Of a DNA stretch of 11,879 nucleotides, positions 1-6,489 are shown one piece after another (within the stretch, counting starts at the first letter, position 1; each line of letters starts with the position of its first letter). The stretch comes from JASHZA01 sp035624865 (GTDB taxonomy: Bacteria > Desulfobacterota > Binatia > Binatales > Binataceae). Made by a program: the position numbers and the translations under genes. The notes below the pieces were generated by a model. The model made no database searches and had not been told where the DNA came from. It saw nothing but the letters and a program-made list of their open reading frames with translations. Location of the stretch: NCBI GenBank assembly GCA_035624865.1, contig DASPQS010000115.1, positions 1 to 11,879 on the forward strand, given 5' to 3'.

Positions 1-408
1 CCGAAACTGCGCTTCGCGCTGATCGAGTGCGGCATCGGCTGGGTGCCGTGGGCGCTCGACGCGATGGACGAGGCCTATCGCAAGCATCATCTGTGGGCGT
101 TCCCAAAACTCAAGCAGATGCCCAGCGATTACTTCCGTCAGCATGGTGCGGCGTCGTTCCAAGAGGACTTGAGTGGGCTCAAGCTAGCTGAGCCTTTCAA
201 CCTGGTCGATAACTTCCTCTGGGCGAACGACTATCCGCACGCTGAAGGGACCTGGCCACATTCCGCCGAGGCGATCGAGCGCCAGATGGGTAACCTCAAG
301 AACGAATCGCGCGCCAAGATCCTCGGCGATAATATGCTCAAGATGTTCCGTTTCGACCGCGCAAAGCTCCTGGCGCGCCGCTCACAGCCGCAATCGGCCG
401 GTCAATAA
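1..408 (+). CDS. Amidohydrolase-2 family protein, 3' part only
   Basis: The gene is cut by the left window edge; frame 1 is open from base 1 to the TAA at 406-408, giving the last 135 residues. The text LRFALIECGIGWVPWALD near the beginning and WANDYPHAEGTWPHS near codons 75-89 are typical of the C-terminal half of amidohydrolase-2 (ACMSD-like, PF04909) TIM-barrel metal-dependent hydrolases or decarboxylases. In that family the Asp of the (S/N)DYPH motif (codon 77 here) is a metal and catalytic residue. The tail (ILGDNMLKMFRFD) matches the usual family ending, where the last helix packs on the barrel, so the 3' end looks intact. The substrate cannot be told from this part. It is not functionally linked to the origin-type genes downstream and probably marks the accessory side of the junction. 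Confidence 0.85.
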   Translation, partial: PKLRFALIECGIGWVPWALDAMDEAYRKHHLWAFPKLKQMPSDYFRQHGAASFQEDLSGLKLAEPFNLVDNFLWANDYPHAEGTWPHSAEAIERQMGNLKNESRAKILGDNMLKMFRFDRAKLLARRSQPQSAGQ

Positions 409-521
409 CCCTTGGCACGGTGACCTTACAACGCTGGCGTGGCGAGAACGGCCGCGCCGGCCTCGTCGTGTCTTAGCCAGCTACTCCAGTCTGAGTCCGG
501 ACCCTTGCGGGGCCCCACCGT

Positions 522-550
522 GCTAGACGATTCGCTTTTGGCCGGGCTTG
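522..550. repeat. Left 29-bp direct repeat, orphan copy of the jag 3' end
   Basis: The first 23 bases are identical to 1231-1253, followed by one mismatch (G at 545, C at 1254) and five more identical bases. Read on the minus strand it encodes the jag C-terminal residues GQKRIV and a stop, but nothing upstream of it continues the jag reading frame. It ends just before the promoter and operator region of the toxin gene. Confidence 0.85.
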
Positions 551-565
551 CGAGTTGCGATTTGT

Positions 566-581
566 ATAGCAAAAATGCTAT
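566..581. promoter_or_regulatory. Inverted repeat, likely toxin-antitoxin operator
   Basis: ATAGCA-AAAA-TGCTAT is a perfect inverted repeat with 6-bp arms and a 4-bp spacer. It lies 13 bp upstream of the presumed GTG start of the toxin gene. Antitoxins with an XRE helix-turn-helix usually bind such palindromes over their own promoter and repress the operon, so this is the natural operator for the downstream antitoxin. Two TTGCGA hexamers (548-553 and 555-560) could act as a -35 element, but I could not place a convincing -10 box. Confidence 0.5.
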
Positions 582-593
582 TCAAGGTGGTCA

Positions 594-916
594 GTGGAAT
601 GGGCGGTTGAGGTCCTGAATGACGCGGTCGAGGCGGAGTTGCTGGCTCTGCCCAAGGACATGCAGGCTCGCTTCCTGAGAATCTCGGAGTTGTTGGAGAG
701 TTTCGGGCCACAGCGGGTGGGCCTCCCGCACGTGAGCCCGTCGGCGGAAAGCTTTGGGAAATGCGCTTGACCGGAAGGGAAGGGATCGGTCGGGCTATAT
801 ATACTGCGGCGCCAGGCCGGAAGTTGGTCGTGCTTCATGCTTTCGTGGAAAAGACGCAAAAAACACCGCGCCGGGCGATCGAGTTGGCGCTGAGGCGCTT
901 GAAGGAGATGGGTTAG
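594..916 (+). pseudogene. HigB/Gp49-like (RelE superfamily) toxin gene with a one-base frameshift
   Basis: The first part, from GTG at 594, reads EWAVEVLNDAVEAELLALP and on to QRVGLPHVSPS, then hits TGA at 768-770. The frame one base away continues from about 743 with GGKLWEMRLTGREGIGRAIY and then LVVLHAFVEKTQKTPRRAI to the TAG at 914-916. Joined, these give about 107 residues, the usual length of phage-derived Gp49-like (PF05973) HigB-type mRNA-cleaving toxins. The join falls in the conserved PHV...L-GGKLWE(M/L)R stretch, and one missing base between about 735 and 743 explains the break. The start is chosen for the AAGG Shine-Dalgarno-like sequence at 584-587 and because the frame has a stop at 567-569. 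The stop overlaps the antitoxin GTG by one base (TAGTG). As sequenced the toxin is dead; a sequencing error or genuine decay are both possible. Confidence 0.75.
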
Positions 917-1197
917 TGGCGAAGCGTTTGCGAACCATCAAAGGGAAGATGCTCGCGGAGCGCGAGGTCCGCACGGCCTATGAGGCATTGGCCGAAGAAT
1001 TCGATCTCGCACGCGAACTGATAGGCGCACGAGTTCGCGCAGGACTGACTCAGGCAGAGTTGGCGAAGCGAATGGGCACCACCCAATCGGTGATCGCGCG
1101 GCTGGAGAGTGGCGCGCAATTGCCCAGCGTAAACACTCTCTTGAAGTTCGCGAAAGCTACACATTCGCGCCCGGTCATCAAGCTCCTCGCCGCGTAA
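916..1197 (+). CDS. XRE-family antitoxin of the HigB/Gp49-like toxin
   Basis: A 93-residue protein starts with GTG at 916-918, sharing one base with the toxin stop codon, so it is probably translationally coupled. Residues 36-90 form a helix-turn-helix of the XRE/HigA type, with LTQAELAKRMGTTQSVIARL followed by ESG and a short helical tail ending KLLAA. The N-terminal 35 residues (LAEREVRTAYEALAEEFDLA) match the toxin-contacting, helical start seen in antitoxins paired with Gp49-like toxins. Expected roles are to neutralise the toxin and to repress the operon through the palindrome at 566-581. The gene is intact although its toxin partner is frameshifted here, so it may now act as an orphan antitoxin or repressor. 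The frame is open further upstream, but that part overlaps the toxin gene in the wrong frame. Confidence 0.85.
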   Translation: MAKRLRTIKGKMLAEREVRTAYEALAEEFDLARELIGARVRAGLTQAELAKRMGTTQSVIARLESGAQLPSVNTLLKFAKATHSRPVIKLLAA

Positions 1198-1202
1198 ATG
1201 CC

Positions 1203-1225
1203 GCAACGGCCGGGTAAGGCGTTGC
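1203..1225. terminator. Weak hairpin between the convergent antitoxin and jag genes
   Basis: GCAACGGCC (1203-1211) pairs with GGCGTTGC (1218-1225) as an eight-pair stem with one bulged G at 1209 and a six-base loop. It lies 5 bases after the antitoxin stop and about 6 bases beyond the jag stop, where a shared terminator between convergent genes would be expected. Neither strand has a clear U-tract after it, so intrinsic termination is only a possibility. Confidence 0.3.
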
Positions 1226-1230
1226 AGCGC

Positions 1231-1259
1231 GCTAGACGATTCGCTTTTGGCCGCGCTTG
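1231..1259. repeat. Right 29-bp direct repeat, the genuine jag 3' end
   Basis: This copy contains the jag stop codon (CTA on the plus strand, 1232-1234) and the codons for its last residues, and it matches 522-550 at 28 of 29 positions. Homology between the copies starts one base beyond the jag stop and ends at 1259, so the shared sequence is essentially confined to the gene's terminal codons. Confidence 0.85.
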
Positions 1260-2290
1260 AAGCCGCCTTGCTGGCCGACGGGCGCCGACCCGGGCCCCGG
1301 CCCCGTCCGTCCGCGCTCACCCCTTCTATCCGGTCCGCCGCGCGCACCCGCCCCTTCCCGCCGTTCGTCCACCGGAACGATCTGGATCGAACGCAGAAAG
1401 CCGTCGCCCGCGGATCGCGTGGTGATCAGCGGGTCGTCTTTGAGCGCCAGATGGATAATGCGCCGGTCCCGCGGCGGCATCGGATCGAGCGTAACGGCGA
1501 CGTGCTCGCGCTTGGCCTGCTCGCCCTTGGAGAGCGCCATCCGATGCAATTGCTGGCGGCGGCGCAGGCGGTAGGATTCGGTGTCGATCGAGATCGGCAC
1601 CGCGTCCTTGATTTTGCGCGCCAGCGCCCGGTTGACCAGATACTCGAGCGCATCGAGGGTCTGGCCATGGCGTCCGATGAGCAGGCCCGAGCCGTCGCCC
1701 TTAACGTTAAGCTCGACGGTGTCGGGTTCAGAATCTTTTGCCAGTTCGATCTCGGCCTTTTCGCCCATCAGCTCGAGGATGCGGGCGAGAATCGTGGTCG
1801 CCTCTCGCGTTTGATCCTCGAGGTCGGCGATCGAACGCTGGATTTCCGGCCGCGCGGGGGGCGCTTCTTCTTCCTCTTCAGAAATCTCGGCCTCGGCGCG
1901 AAGGGGGGCCGGAGCGCGAAGAGGAGGCTCGGCGCGAACGGGAGCCTCGACCCGGACGGGCGGCACCGCTGGCCGCTCGGGAGCCGGTGCCGCCGGTCGT
2001 GCGGGAGCCGGCCTGGCAATCGGGGCGGCGGACGGTACGGGTCGGGTCGGTGTCGGCCGCACGGGTGGGGCTGGCGGCGGCGCCATTACCCTGCTTTGGG
2101 CGACCTCTGGCGCGCGCCGGGTCACGCGAACGCGCGCCTGGCGCGCTCCAAGGCCCAGCACTCCCGATCGGGGCGTGCTCAGGACCTCGATCGTTACGTC
2201 GTCTTCCTGGGCGCCAAGCTGTTCGAGCGCATTGCTGATCGCGGCCTCGACGGTCGCTGCGGTTACTTCGATTGAATCATTGGAGCTCAT
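1232..2290 (-). CDS. jag: Jag/KhpB-type RNA-binding protein (KH and R3H domains)
   Basis: A 352-residue cytoplasmic RNA-binding protein of the SpoIIIJ-associated (Jag, KhpB, EloR) family. Residues 1-60 are the Jag N-terminal domain, with the signature GVLGLGARQARV. Residues 61-150 are a low-complexity linker rich in Pro, Ala and Arg with an acidic patch (EEEEEA). Residues 190-235 are the KH domain with the GRHG loop (LIGRHGQTLDALEYL). Residues 236-305 are the R3H domain, with R276-x3-H280 in RRIIH. The last 45 residues are a Gly/Arg-rich tail. Jag works with the KhpA partner as an RNA chaperone and, in firmicutes, affects cell elongation. The ATG overlaps the yidC stop by four bases (ATGA), so the two are translationally coupled. 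The linker and basic tail make it longer than the roughly 200-residue firmicute proteins. The 3' end is duplicated at 522-550. Confidence 0.93.
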   Translation of the reverse strand: MSSNDSIEVTAATVEAAISNALEQLGAQEDDVTIEVLSTPRSGVLGLGARQARVRVTRRAPEVAQSRVMAPPPAPPVRPTPTRPVPSAAPIARPAPARPAAPAPERPAVPPVRVEAPVRAEPPLRAPAPLRAEAEISEEEEEAPPARPEIQRSIADLEDQTREATTILARILELMGEKAEIELAKDSEPDTVELNVKGDGSGLLIGRHGQTLDALEYLVNRALARKIKDAVPISIDTESYRLRRRQQLHRMALSKGEQAKREHVAVTLDPMPPRDRRIIHLALKDDPLITTRSAGDGFLRSIQIVPVDERREGAGARGGPDRRGERGRTGPGPGSAPVGQQGGFKRGQKRIV

Positions 2291-3963
2291 GTTGCTGGGC
2301 TATACTGTTTGAACTCGCGATTGAGGATGAATTGCTGGGCAACGCCCAGAACGTTCGACGAAAAATAGTAAAGCGAAAGGCCGGCCGGCAGGTTCAGGAA
2401 GATCAGGCTGAACACGACCGGCATGTACATCATCATTTTCTGCTGGCTGGGGTCCGGGTTGCGCGGCGACATCCACTGCTGCGCGAGCGCCGTGAGCGTC
2501 ATCAGCAGCACCAGCACCGGGATTCCGTGCAGGTCGGTGAAGGGAATCGCCGGCATCCCCGCTATCGGCAGGCAATCCGGCGCCGAAAGGTCCTTGATCC
2601 ATCCGATAAAGGGGGCCTGCCTGAGATCGATCGCGTTGAGCAACGCATAATAAAGCCCGAAGAAGACGGGTAGTTGAATCACCATCGGCAGGCATCCGCC
2701 CATCGGATTGACATGATTGCGCTTGTAGAGGTCGACCATTTCACGATTGAGCCGCTCCTGGTCGCCCTTGAACTTCTCGCGAATTTTCTCCACCTGCGGT
2801 TGCAGCCGCTGCATCTTCATCATCGATCGCTGGCCCTTGATCGACATGGGCAGGACCAGCAACCGAACCACCACCGTGAGCAGGATGATAGCAACCCCAT
2901 AGTTGGGCGCAATCCGGTAAAACACCTTGAGCGCGCGCAGGAACGGCAGCGCTATCACTCCCCACAGCCCGAAGTCGATCGCCTTGCTCAGGGCGGGGTC
3001 CACGGCCTCGAGCACGTCCAGTTCCTTGGGTCCCATGTAGACCCGGCTGGCCACGCTCGCCGATTTGTCAAACGAAATTACCGCGTCCGCCTCGTCGCCC
3101 GCATAGGTCATCGTCAGCGTGCCGTCGACGGGCTTCTGAGGCATGAAGGCCGCAAAGAAATAACGATCGCCAAAGCCGGCGAACGTAATCGGACCGCTGA
3201 CCGGCTGAATTCCCTTGGTCAGCGTCTTTTCGGCCTCGCTGATCACCTTGCCCTTGACGTCCGCCTGCAAGGTCGGAAAATCGCGGAAACCCGCCAGCGC
3301 CTTGAGCGGCTGGCTCATGCTCAAGCCAATCCCGTCGGGCGCCGCGCCGCTTTCCGCCGAGGCATTCGCTTTCAGGTCGAAGACATAGCTCGAATCGCTG
3401 AAGCTGAAGGTCTTTTCGAGCCTGAGTCCGTCGGCGGTCGTGGCGATGAAGGTCACCGCTGCGGGACTCTGCGGGGTGACCGTGATTTGATCGGGGCCCT
3501 CGACGGCGTAATCCAAACCGCTGTCGTCGACCCGAACTCCCGCGCGTGTCACCAGCATCCCCATCGGCAGACGCTCGCCGCGCCGCACCATTTCGTAGTA
3601 GGGGCTGTCCGGCGCGTCGCTCTCTCGGTATTTCTTGAGCCGGAAGCTCACCAGGCGCGCCCCCTGGCTGCTCAACACCGCTTCATAAAAGTTCGTTTCA
3701 ACCTTGATTAAGCGGGCAGGAGCGCCCGCGCTCGCGGCCTGGGCGGCGGACGGCGCCTTTTGGCCGGCGGAGGTTGCGGCAGGAGCGGCGGCCTCGCTCG
3801 CTCCGGGGGTTTCCGCGCCCGGCGTCGCGACGGCGCTCGCAGTTGCGCCGCCTTTGCCCTGGTTCTGCCCGCGCTGCGGGTAGCGCCATTGCAGCAGTTG
3901 TGAATAGAGGATGATGATCCCGAGGGAAACTACGAACGCGAGTAGAAGCCGCGGATTATCCAA
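2287..3963 (-). CDS. yidC: Membrane protein insertase YidC
   Basis: A 558-residue inner-membrane insertase that folds and inserts membrane proteins alone or with SecYEG. Residues 5-22 (LLLAFVVSLGIIILYSQLL) are the N-terminal anchor. Residues 30-82 are an Ala/Gly/Pro-rich linker. Residues 85-320 form the periplasmic beta-sandwich domain found in Gram-negative YidC. The C-terminal core starts near 330; its first helix has R367 (VVVRLLVLP), the groove arginine equivalent to E. coli R366. The loop MMKMQRLQPQVEKIREK, then HVNPMGGCLPMVIQLPVF and LRQAPFIGWIKDLS follow the family closely. The start is TTG at 3961-3963, preceded at about 7 bases by a GTGAGG Shine-Dalgarno sequence; there is no better ATG, and the D-N-P-R-L-L-L start agrees with homologues. 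It lies 16 bp after yidD and overlaps jag. Confidence 0.96.
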   Translation of the reverse strand: MDNPRLLLAFVVSLGIIILYSQLLQWRYPQRGQNQGKGGATASAVATPGAETPGASEAAAPAATSAGQKAPSAAQAASAGAPARLIKVETNFYEAVLSSQGARLVSFRLKKYRESDAPDSPYYEMVRRGERLPMGMLVTRAGVRVDDSGLDYAVEGPDQITVTPQSPAAVTFIATTADGLRLEKTFSFSDSSYVFDLKANASAESGAAPDGIGLSMSQPLKALAGFRDFPTLQADVKGKVISEAEKTLTKGIQPVSGPITFAGFGDRYFFAAFMPQKPVDGTLTMTYAGDEADAVISFDKSASVASRVYMGPKELDVLEAVDPALSKAIDFGLWGVIALPFLRALKVFYRIAPNYGVAIILLTVVVRLLVLPMSIKGQRSMMKMQRLQPQVEKIREKFKGDQERLNREMVDLYKRNHVNPMGGCLPMVIQLPVFFGLYYALLNAIDLRQAPFIGWIKDLSAPDCLPIAGMPAIPFTDLHGIPVLVLLMTLTALAQQWMSPRNPDPSQQKMMMYMPVVFSLIFLNLPAGLSLYYFSSNVLGVAQQFILNREFKQYSPAT

Positions 3964-3979
3964 AACTATTCCTCACCGA

Positions 3980-4279
3980 TCACGCCGTGCGGGCGCCGTC
4001 GTCCTTCCGCTGATGACGCACCGGGTCATAACCCCAGCCTCCCGCCGGCCGGCAGCGCACCACCCGGCGCAGGGCCATCCAGCCGCCGCGCATCGGTCCG
4101 TACTCCGCGATTGCCTCGCGCGCATAGGCCGAGCACGACGGTTCGAAGCGGCACGCCGGTCCGAGGTTTGCGAGCATCAGCGGCGAAACGATTGCGCGGT
4201 AGACATCGATTATTGCGACCACGATCCGGCCGGCGATCATGCCGCCAGCGGCCTGGAATGACTTGATCGAGACACCCAT
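3980..4279 (-). CDS. yidD: YidD membrane-insertion efficiency factor
   Basis: A 99-residue protein of the YidD (haemolytic domain, PF01809) family, which sits at the inner face of the membrane and helps YidC-dependent insertion. Residues 15-36 form an amphipathic, membrane-associated helix (GRIVVAIIDVYRAIVSPLM). The family core CRFEPSCSAYAREAIAEYG (residues 43-61) has conserved cysteines C43 and C49. Further family landmarks are the third cysteine C76 (RRVVRCRPAGGWG) and the terminal GYDPV. The ATG at 4277-4279 lies 13 bp after the rnpA stop with a modest GAAAGA sequence in front. A second ATG at codon 14 would also leave the family core intact, so the first 13 residues are less certain. Its place between rnpA and yidC is the standard one. 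Confidence 0.95.
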   Translation of the reverse strand: MGVSIKSFQAAGGMIAGRIVVAIIDVYRAIVSPLMLANLGPACRFEPSCSAYAREAIAEYGPMRGGWMALRRVVRCRPAGGWGYDPVRHQRKDDGARTA

Positions 4280-4292
4280 GGTCTTTCGTGCC

Positions 4293-4838
4293 TTAAAGCC
4301 GCCGCCGCAGATTAAGCGTGGCGGCCGTCAATTCTTCCAGAATAGCATGGGTTTCGAGTCGAGCCGCCCCCGTTCGCGCAATCACGAGGAGGTCGCTTCC
4401 ATCCGGGATGGCCGATCTCAGCTTCGTCCGGAAACATTCACGCACCCGTCGCTTTATCCGGTTGCGCATCACGGCGCCGCCGATTCGGCGTGACACCGTA
4501 ATGCCAAGCCGGGGCGAACGGGTCTCCTCGGTCCGCATCATATAGACGGCGAAATGCGCGGTCTGGAAGCGAGACCCGGCTCGTTGCACGCGCAGGAACT
4601 CGACGCGCCGACGCAACCGATCGCTTGCCTTGAAGCCAAGCGGCGCCGCCCGTCCCGCTAGCCGGGCTGCTTGGACGGAATTGATATCGCGAGCCGTTTT
4701 CGGCCCTTCGCCCGGCGCCGCCTGAGCACGTTGCGCCCGGCGGGCGTCGCCATGCGCGCGAGAAAACCGTGCGTCCGTTTGCGTCGTCGATTGCTGGGTT
4801 GATAAGTCCTTTTCATCGGTCCCGGCCAACTTAAGCAA
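4293..4838 (-). CDS. rnpA: RNase P protein component, with a long N-terminal extension overlapping rpmH
   Basis: The C-terminal 115 residues are a normal RNase P protein, which helps the catalytic RNA mature tRNA 5' ends. The core starts at GFKASDRLRRRVEFLRV (residues 68-84), continues with LGITVSRRIGGAVMRNRIKR and has the RNR signature at residues 125-127. The problem is the start. No ATG or GTG lies in frame between the end of rpmH (4658) and this core; the only nearby option is TTG at codon 75, which would remove the conserved aromatic residue at F69. The frame instead stays open through all of rpmH to TTG codons at 4836-4838 and 4827-4829, giving 181 or 178 residues. The extra 65 residues are rich in Ala, Arg and Gln, as expected of a frame shadowing rpmH. 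This matches the arrangement known in Thermus. The exact start is uncertain because no strong ribosome binding site is visible. Confidence 0.85.
   Translation of the reverse strand: MLKLAGTDEKDLSTQQSTTQTDARFSRAHGDARRAQRAQAAPGEGPKTARDINSVQAARLAGRAAPLGFKASDRLRRRVEFLRVQRAGSRFQTAHFAVYMMRTEETRSPRLGITVSRRIGGAVMRNRIKRRVRECFRTKLRSAIPDGSDLLVIARTGAARLETHAILEELTAATLNLRRRL
4658..4816 (-). CDS. rpmH: 50S ribosomal protein L34, nested inside the rnpA frame
   Basis: ATG at 4814-4816 to TAG at 4658-4660 encodes 52 residues: a MKRTYQPSNRRRKRTHGFL start, then ARMATPAGRNVLRRRRAKGR and an ISIPSKQPG tail. This is an unmistakable L34, the small basic protein of the large ribosomal subunit; the family is usually 44-50 residues, so the short tail after the core is slightly extended. 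The gene is out of frame with, and completely contained in, the longer rnpA reading frame that opens 22 bp upstream. It is the first gene of the rpmH-rnpA-yidD-yidC-jag operon. The Shine-Dalgarno sequence is weak (CCGGGACCG just before the ATG). Confidence 0.96.
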   Translation of the reverse strand: MKRTYQPSNRRRKRTHGFLARMATPAGRNVLRRRRAKGRKRLAISIPSKQPG

Positions 4839-5042
4839 TTTGAGGCTGACTTCGTGCCAGTCAGCTAATTTTGTTCCAAGCGCTTGCCGCCGATGCGAAG
4901 CCGGCGGTCCGAATCCACCATCGAACCATACGACGCCCGCGCGGGCAAGCGGGATCGAAAAATTCCTGCATTTTCAGGCCCATTTTTCCCGATGAGAGGC
5001 CTCTCCTTAATCGCGCGGCATGATGGTACCCTCAACCCCTTG
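4839..5042. promoter_or_regulatory. Divergent intergenic region between rpmH/rnpA and mnmE
   Basis: This stretch of about 200 bp must hold the promoters of both operons, but I cannot place confident -35/-10 boxes. Visible structure includes a perfect 12-bp palindrome GAGAGGCCTCTC at 4994-5005, a perfect GCCCGCGCGGGC at 4935-4946, and 8-bp inverted arms CGCTTGCC (4881-4888) and GGCAAGCG (4944-4951). AT-rich patches suited to promoters lie at 4862-4878 and 4955-4990. No gene is seen in it. The mnmE frame is open back to 4884, but homologues start at 5043. Confidence 0.45.
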
Positions 5043-6440
5043 ATGTATCCGACCGATACAATCGTCGCTTCGGCCACTCCGGCCGGCCAGGGCGCCGTCG
5101 CGATCGTTCGTCTCTCCGGCCCTCGCGCCTTCGAAATAGCCCGCACCTTGTGGCATCCACTGCGGCAGGGCTCTTCCGAACCGGCCGAACGCAGCGTCGA
5201 AGGATGGCGGCTTCGTCTCGGCGAGATTCGCGATCCCCAAGGCGGATTTACGCTTGATCGAGCGCTGTGCGTTTTGATGCCGGGGCCGCGCAGCCTCACG
5301 GGCGAGGACGTCGCCGAGCTTCATTGCCACGGCGGTGTTTACCTGGTTCGCCGGATTATCGCCCTTGCAACGGCAGCCGGGGCCCGTATGGCGGAGCCTG
5401 GAGAATTCAGCCGCCGCGCCTTCCTCAACGGCCGCATCGGGCTCACCGAAGCCGAAGCCGTGGCCGACCTTATAAGCGCGCGCAGCGAAAACGCCCTTAA
5501 GCAGGCGATTGCACATCTGGATGGCGCCCTCGCCCAGCGAGTTAACGGATTGCGCAAACAGGTCATAGCGATCCGCGCTCATCTTGAGGCAGAAATCGAC
5601 TTCGGCGACGAGGATCTCCGTCTGCCTTCGCGCAAGGAGCTTGCCTGCGACCTCACGCGGTTGCTCGACGATGTCACGCTCCTGCACGACAGTTTTGCGC
5701 GCGGGCGGATCGCGCGCGAGGGGGCCCGTGCGGCGATCGTCGGCAAGCCCAACGCCGGCAAGTCGAGCGTGCTGAATCTGCTGCTGGGGTCAGACCGTGC
5801 GATCGTCACACCGATAGCCGGCACCACCCGCGACGTGATCGAGGAGTCGATTCAGGTCGGACCGTGGCCGCTGGTAATTCAGGACACCGCCGGAATTCGC
5901 GACGGGCGCGACGAGGTTGAGCGCATCGGAATCGAGCGCACGCGCCGTCACGCCGCCGCAGCTGACCTGATCATCGCCGTCTTCGATTCGTCCCTTGCGT
6001 TCGAGCCCGAGGACGCCTCCGTGATGGATCTTTGCGCGGGCCGCCCCGGCGTGGCGCTGCTCAACAAGCGCGACCTGCCGCAACGGCTCGCGGCCGATGA
6101 ATTGCTAAAACGCCGTTTGTCTCTTGACGTAGTGGATTTTTCCGCATTGACCGCCGACGGACTGCCGGAACTGCGCGAGCGGCTCGAACGCAAGGTCGAG
6201 GCGATCGCGGGCACGAGCCAGGGCGACGGTGTCGCCATCTCGCGCGAACGCCATCGCGCGGCCCTGGCTTGCGCGCGCGACGCGCTCGAGGCGGCTCGGG
6301 GCAACGTCGCCGCGATGCCGCCGGAGATCGTTGCGGTCGACGTCGGCTTTGCAGCCGAGGCGCTGGGCGCGATCACCGGCGAAGTTTCGACCGAAGACGT
6401 TCTGGACGCGATCTTCAGGGAGTTTTGTATCGGCAAGTAA
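5043..6440 (+). CDS. mnmE: tRNA modification GTPase MnmE
   Basis: A 465-residue GTPase that, in a heterotetramer with MnmG, adds the aminomethyl-type group to C5 of uridine-34 in certain tRNAs. The start at ATG 5043 is chosen because MYPTDTIVASATPAGQGAV aligns with family N-termini; the frame is open upstream with another ATG at 4992. Residues 1-120 are the tetrahydrofolate-binding domain (ELHCHGG, 92-98; EPGEFSRRAFLNGR, 118-131). The helical domain is interrupted by a Ras-like G domain: G1 GKPNAGKSS (234-242), G2 TTRD (261-264), G3 DTAGI (281-285), G4 NKRD (341-344) and G5 near SAL (367-369). The C-terminal CIGK (462-465) is the conserved CxGK tail with its functional cysteine. It is the first plus-strand gene, head to head with rpmH, and no strong ribosome binding site is visible. 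Confidence 0.96.
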   Translation: MYPTDTIVASATPAGQGAVAIVRLSGPRAFEIARTLWHPLRQGSSEPAERSVEGWRLRLGEIRDPQGGFTLDRALCVLMPGPRSLTGEDVAELHCHGGVYLVRRIIALATAAGARMAEPGEFSRRAFLNGRIGLTEAEAVADLISARSENALKQAIAHLDGALAQRVNGLRKQVIAIRAHLEAEIDFGDEDLRLPSRKELACDLTRLLDDVTLLHDSFARGRIAREGARAAIVGKPNAGKSSVLNLLLGSDRAIVTPIAGTTRDVIEESIQVGPWPLVIQDTAGIRDGRDEVERIGIERTRRHAAAADLIIAVFDSSLAFEPEDASVMDLCAGRPGVALLNKRDLPQRLAADELLKRRLSLDVVDFSALTADGLPELRERLERKVEAIAGTSQGDGVAISRERHRAALACARDALEAARGNVAAMPPEIVAVDVGFAAEALGAITGEVSTEDVLDAIFREFCIGK

Positions 6441-6489
6441 GATTGGCGCCAATTTGTGTTTAAAGAGGAAGCATAAAAGAGGGCCATCG

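Larger units (their letters stand above)
522..1259. mobile_element. Candidate inserted toxin-antitoxin cassette bounded by direct repeats
   Basis: A segment of about 709 bp (one repeat copy plus its contents) carries only a toxin remnant and an antitoxin gene. It is bounded by two 29-bp direct repeats, 522-550 and 1231-1259, that match at 28 of 29 positions. The right repeat is the end of jag (its last codons and stop), and the left copy is an orphan duplicate of the same jag end. Recombination between the copies would remove the toxin-antitoxin genes and leave jag intact, as with elements that integrate at the 3' end of a gene and restore it. No integrase or transposase is visible, so movement would need an enzyme supplied in trans, or the duplication could have another origin such as illegitimate recombination. 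The repeats are directly visible; mobility is inference. Confidence 0.5.

Noticed and set aside
450..462. Hairpin GGCCG-CGC-CGGCC after the amidohydrolase gene as a terminator
   Set aside because: Only a five-pair stem, and the following TCGTCGTGTCTT is not a U-tract; such GC palindromes are common here.
523..711. Minus-strand 62-codon frame ending in the jag-like tail
   Set aside because: Only the last residues (GQKRIV) resemble jag, through the 29-bp repeat. The rest is unrelated sequence opposite the toxin gene.
1247..2275. Open plus-strand frame of 342 codons opposite jag
   Set aside because: It is the mirror of the GC-rich jag gene. Its product is Arg/Gly-rich with no recognisable domain, while the minus-strand frame has clear KH and R3H motifs.
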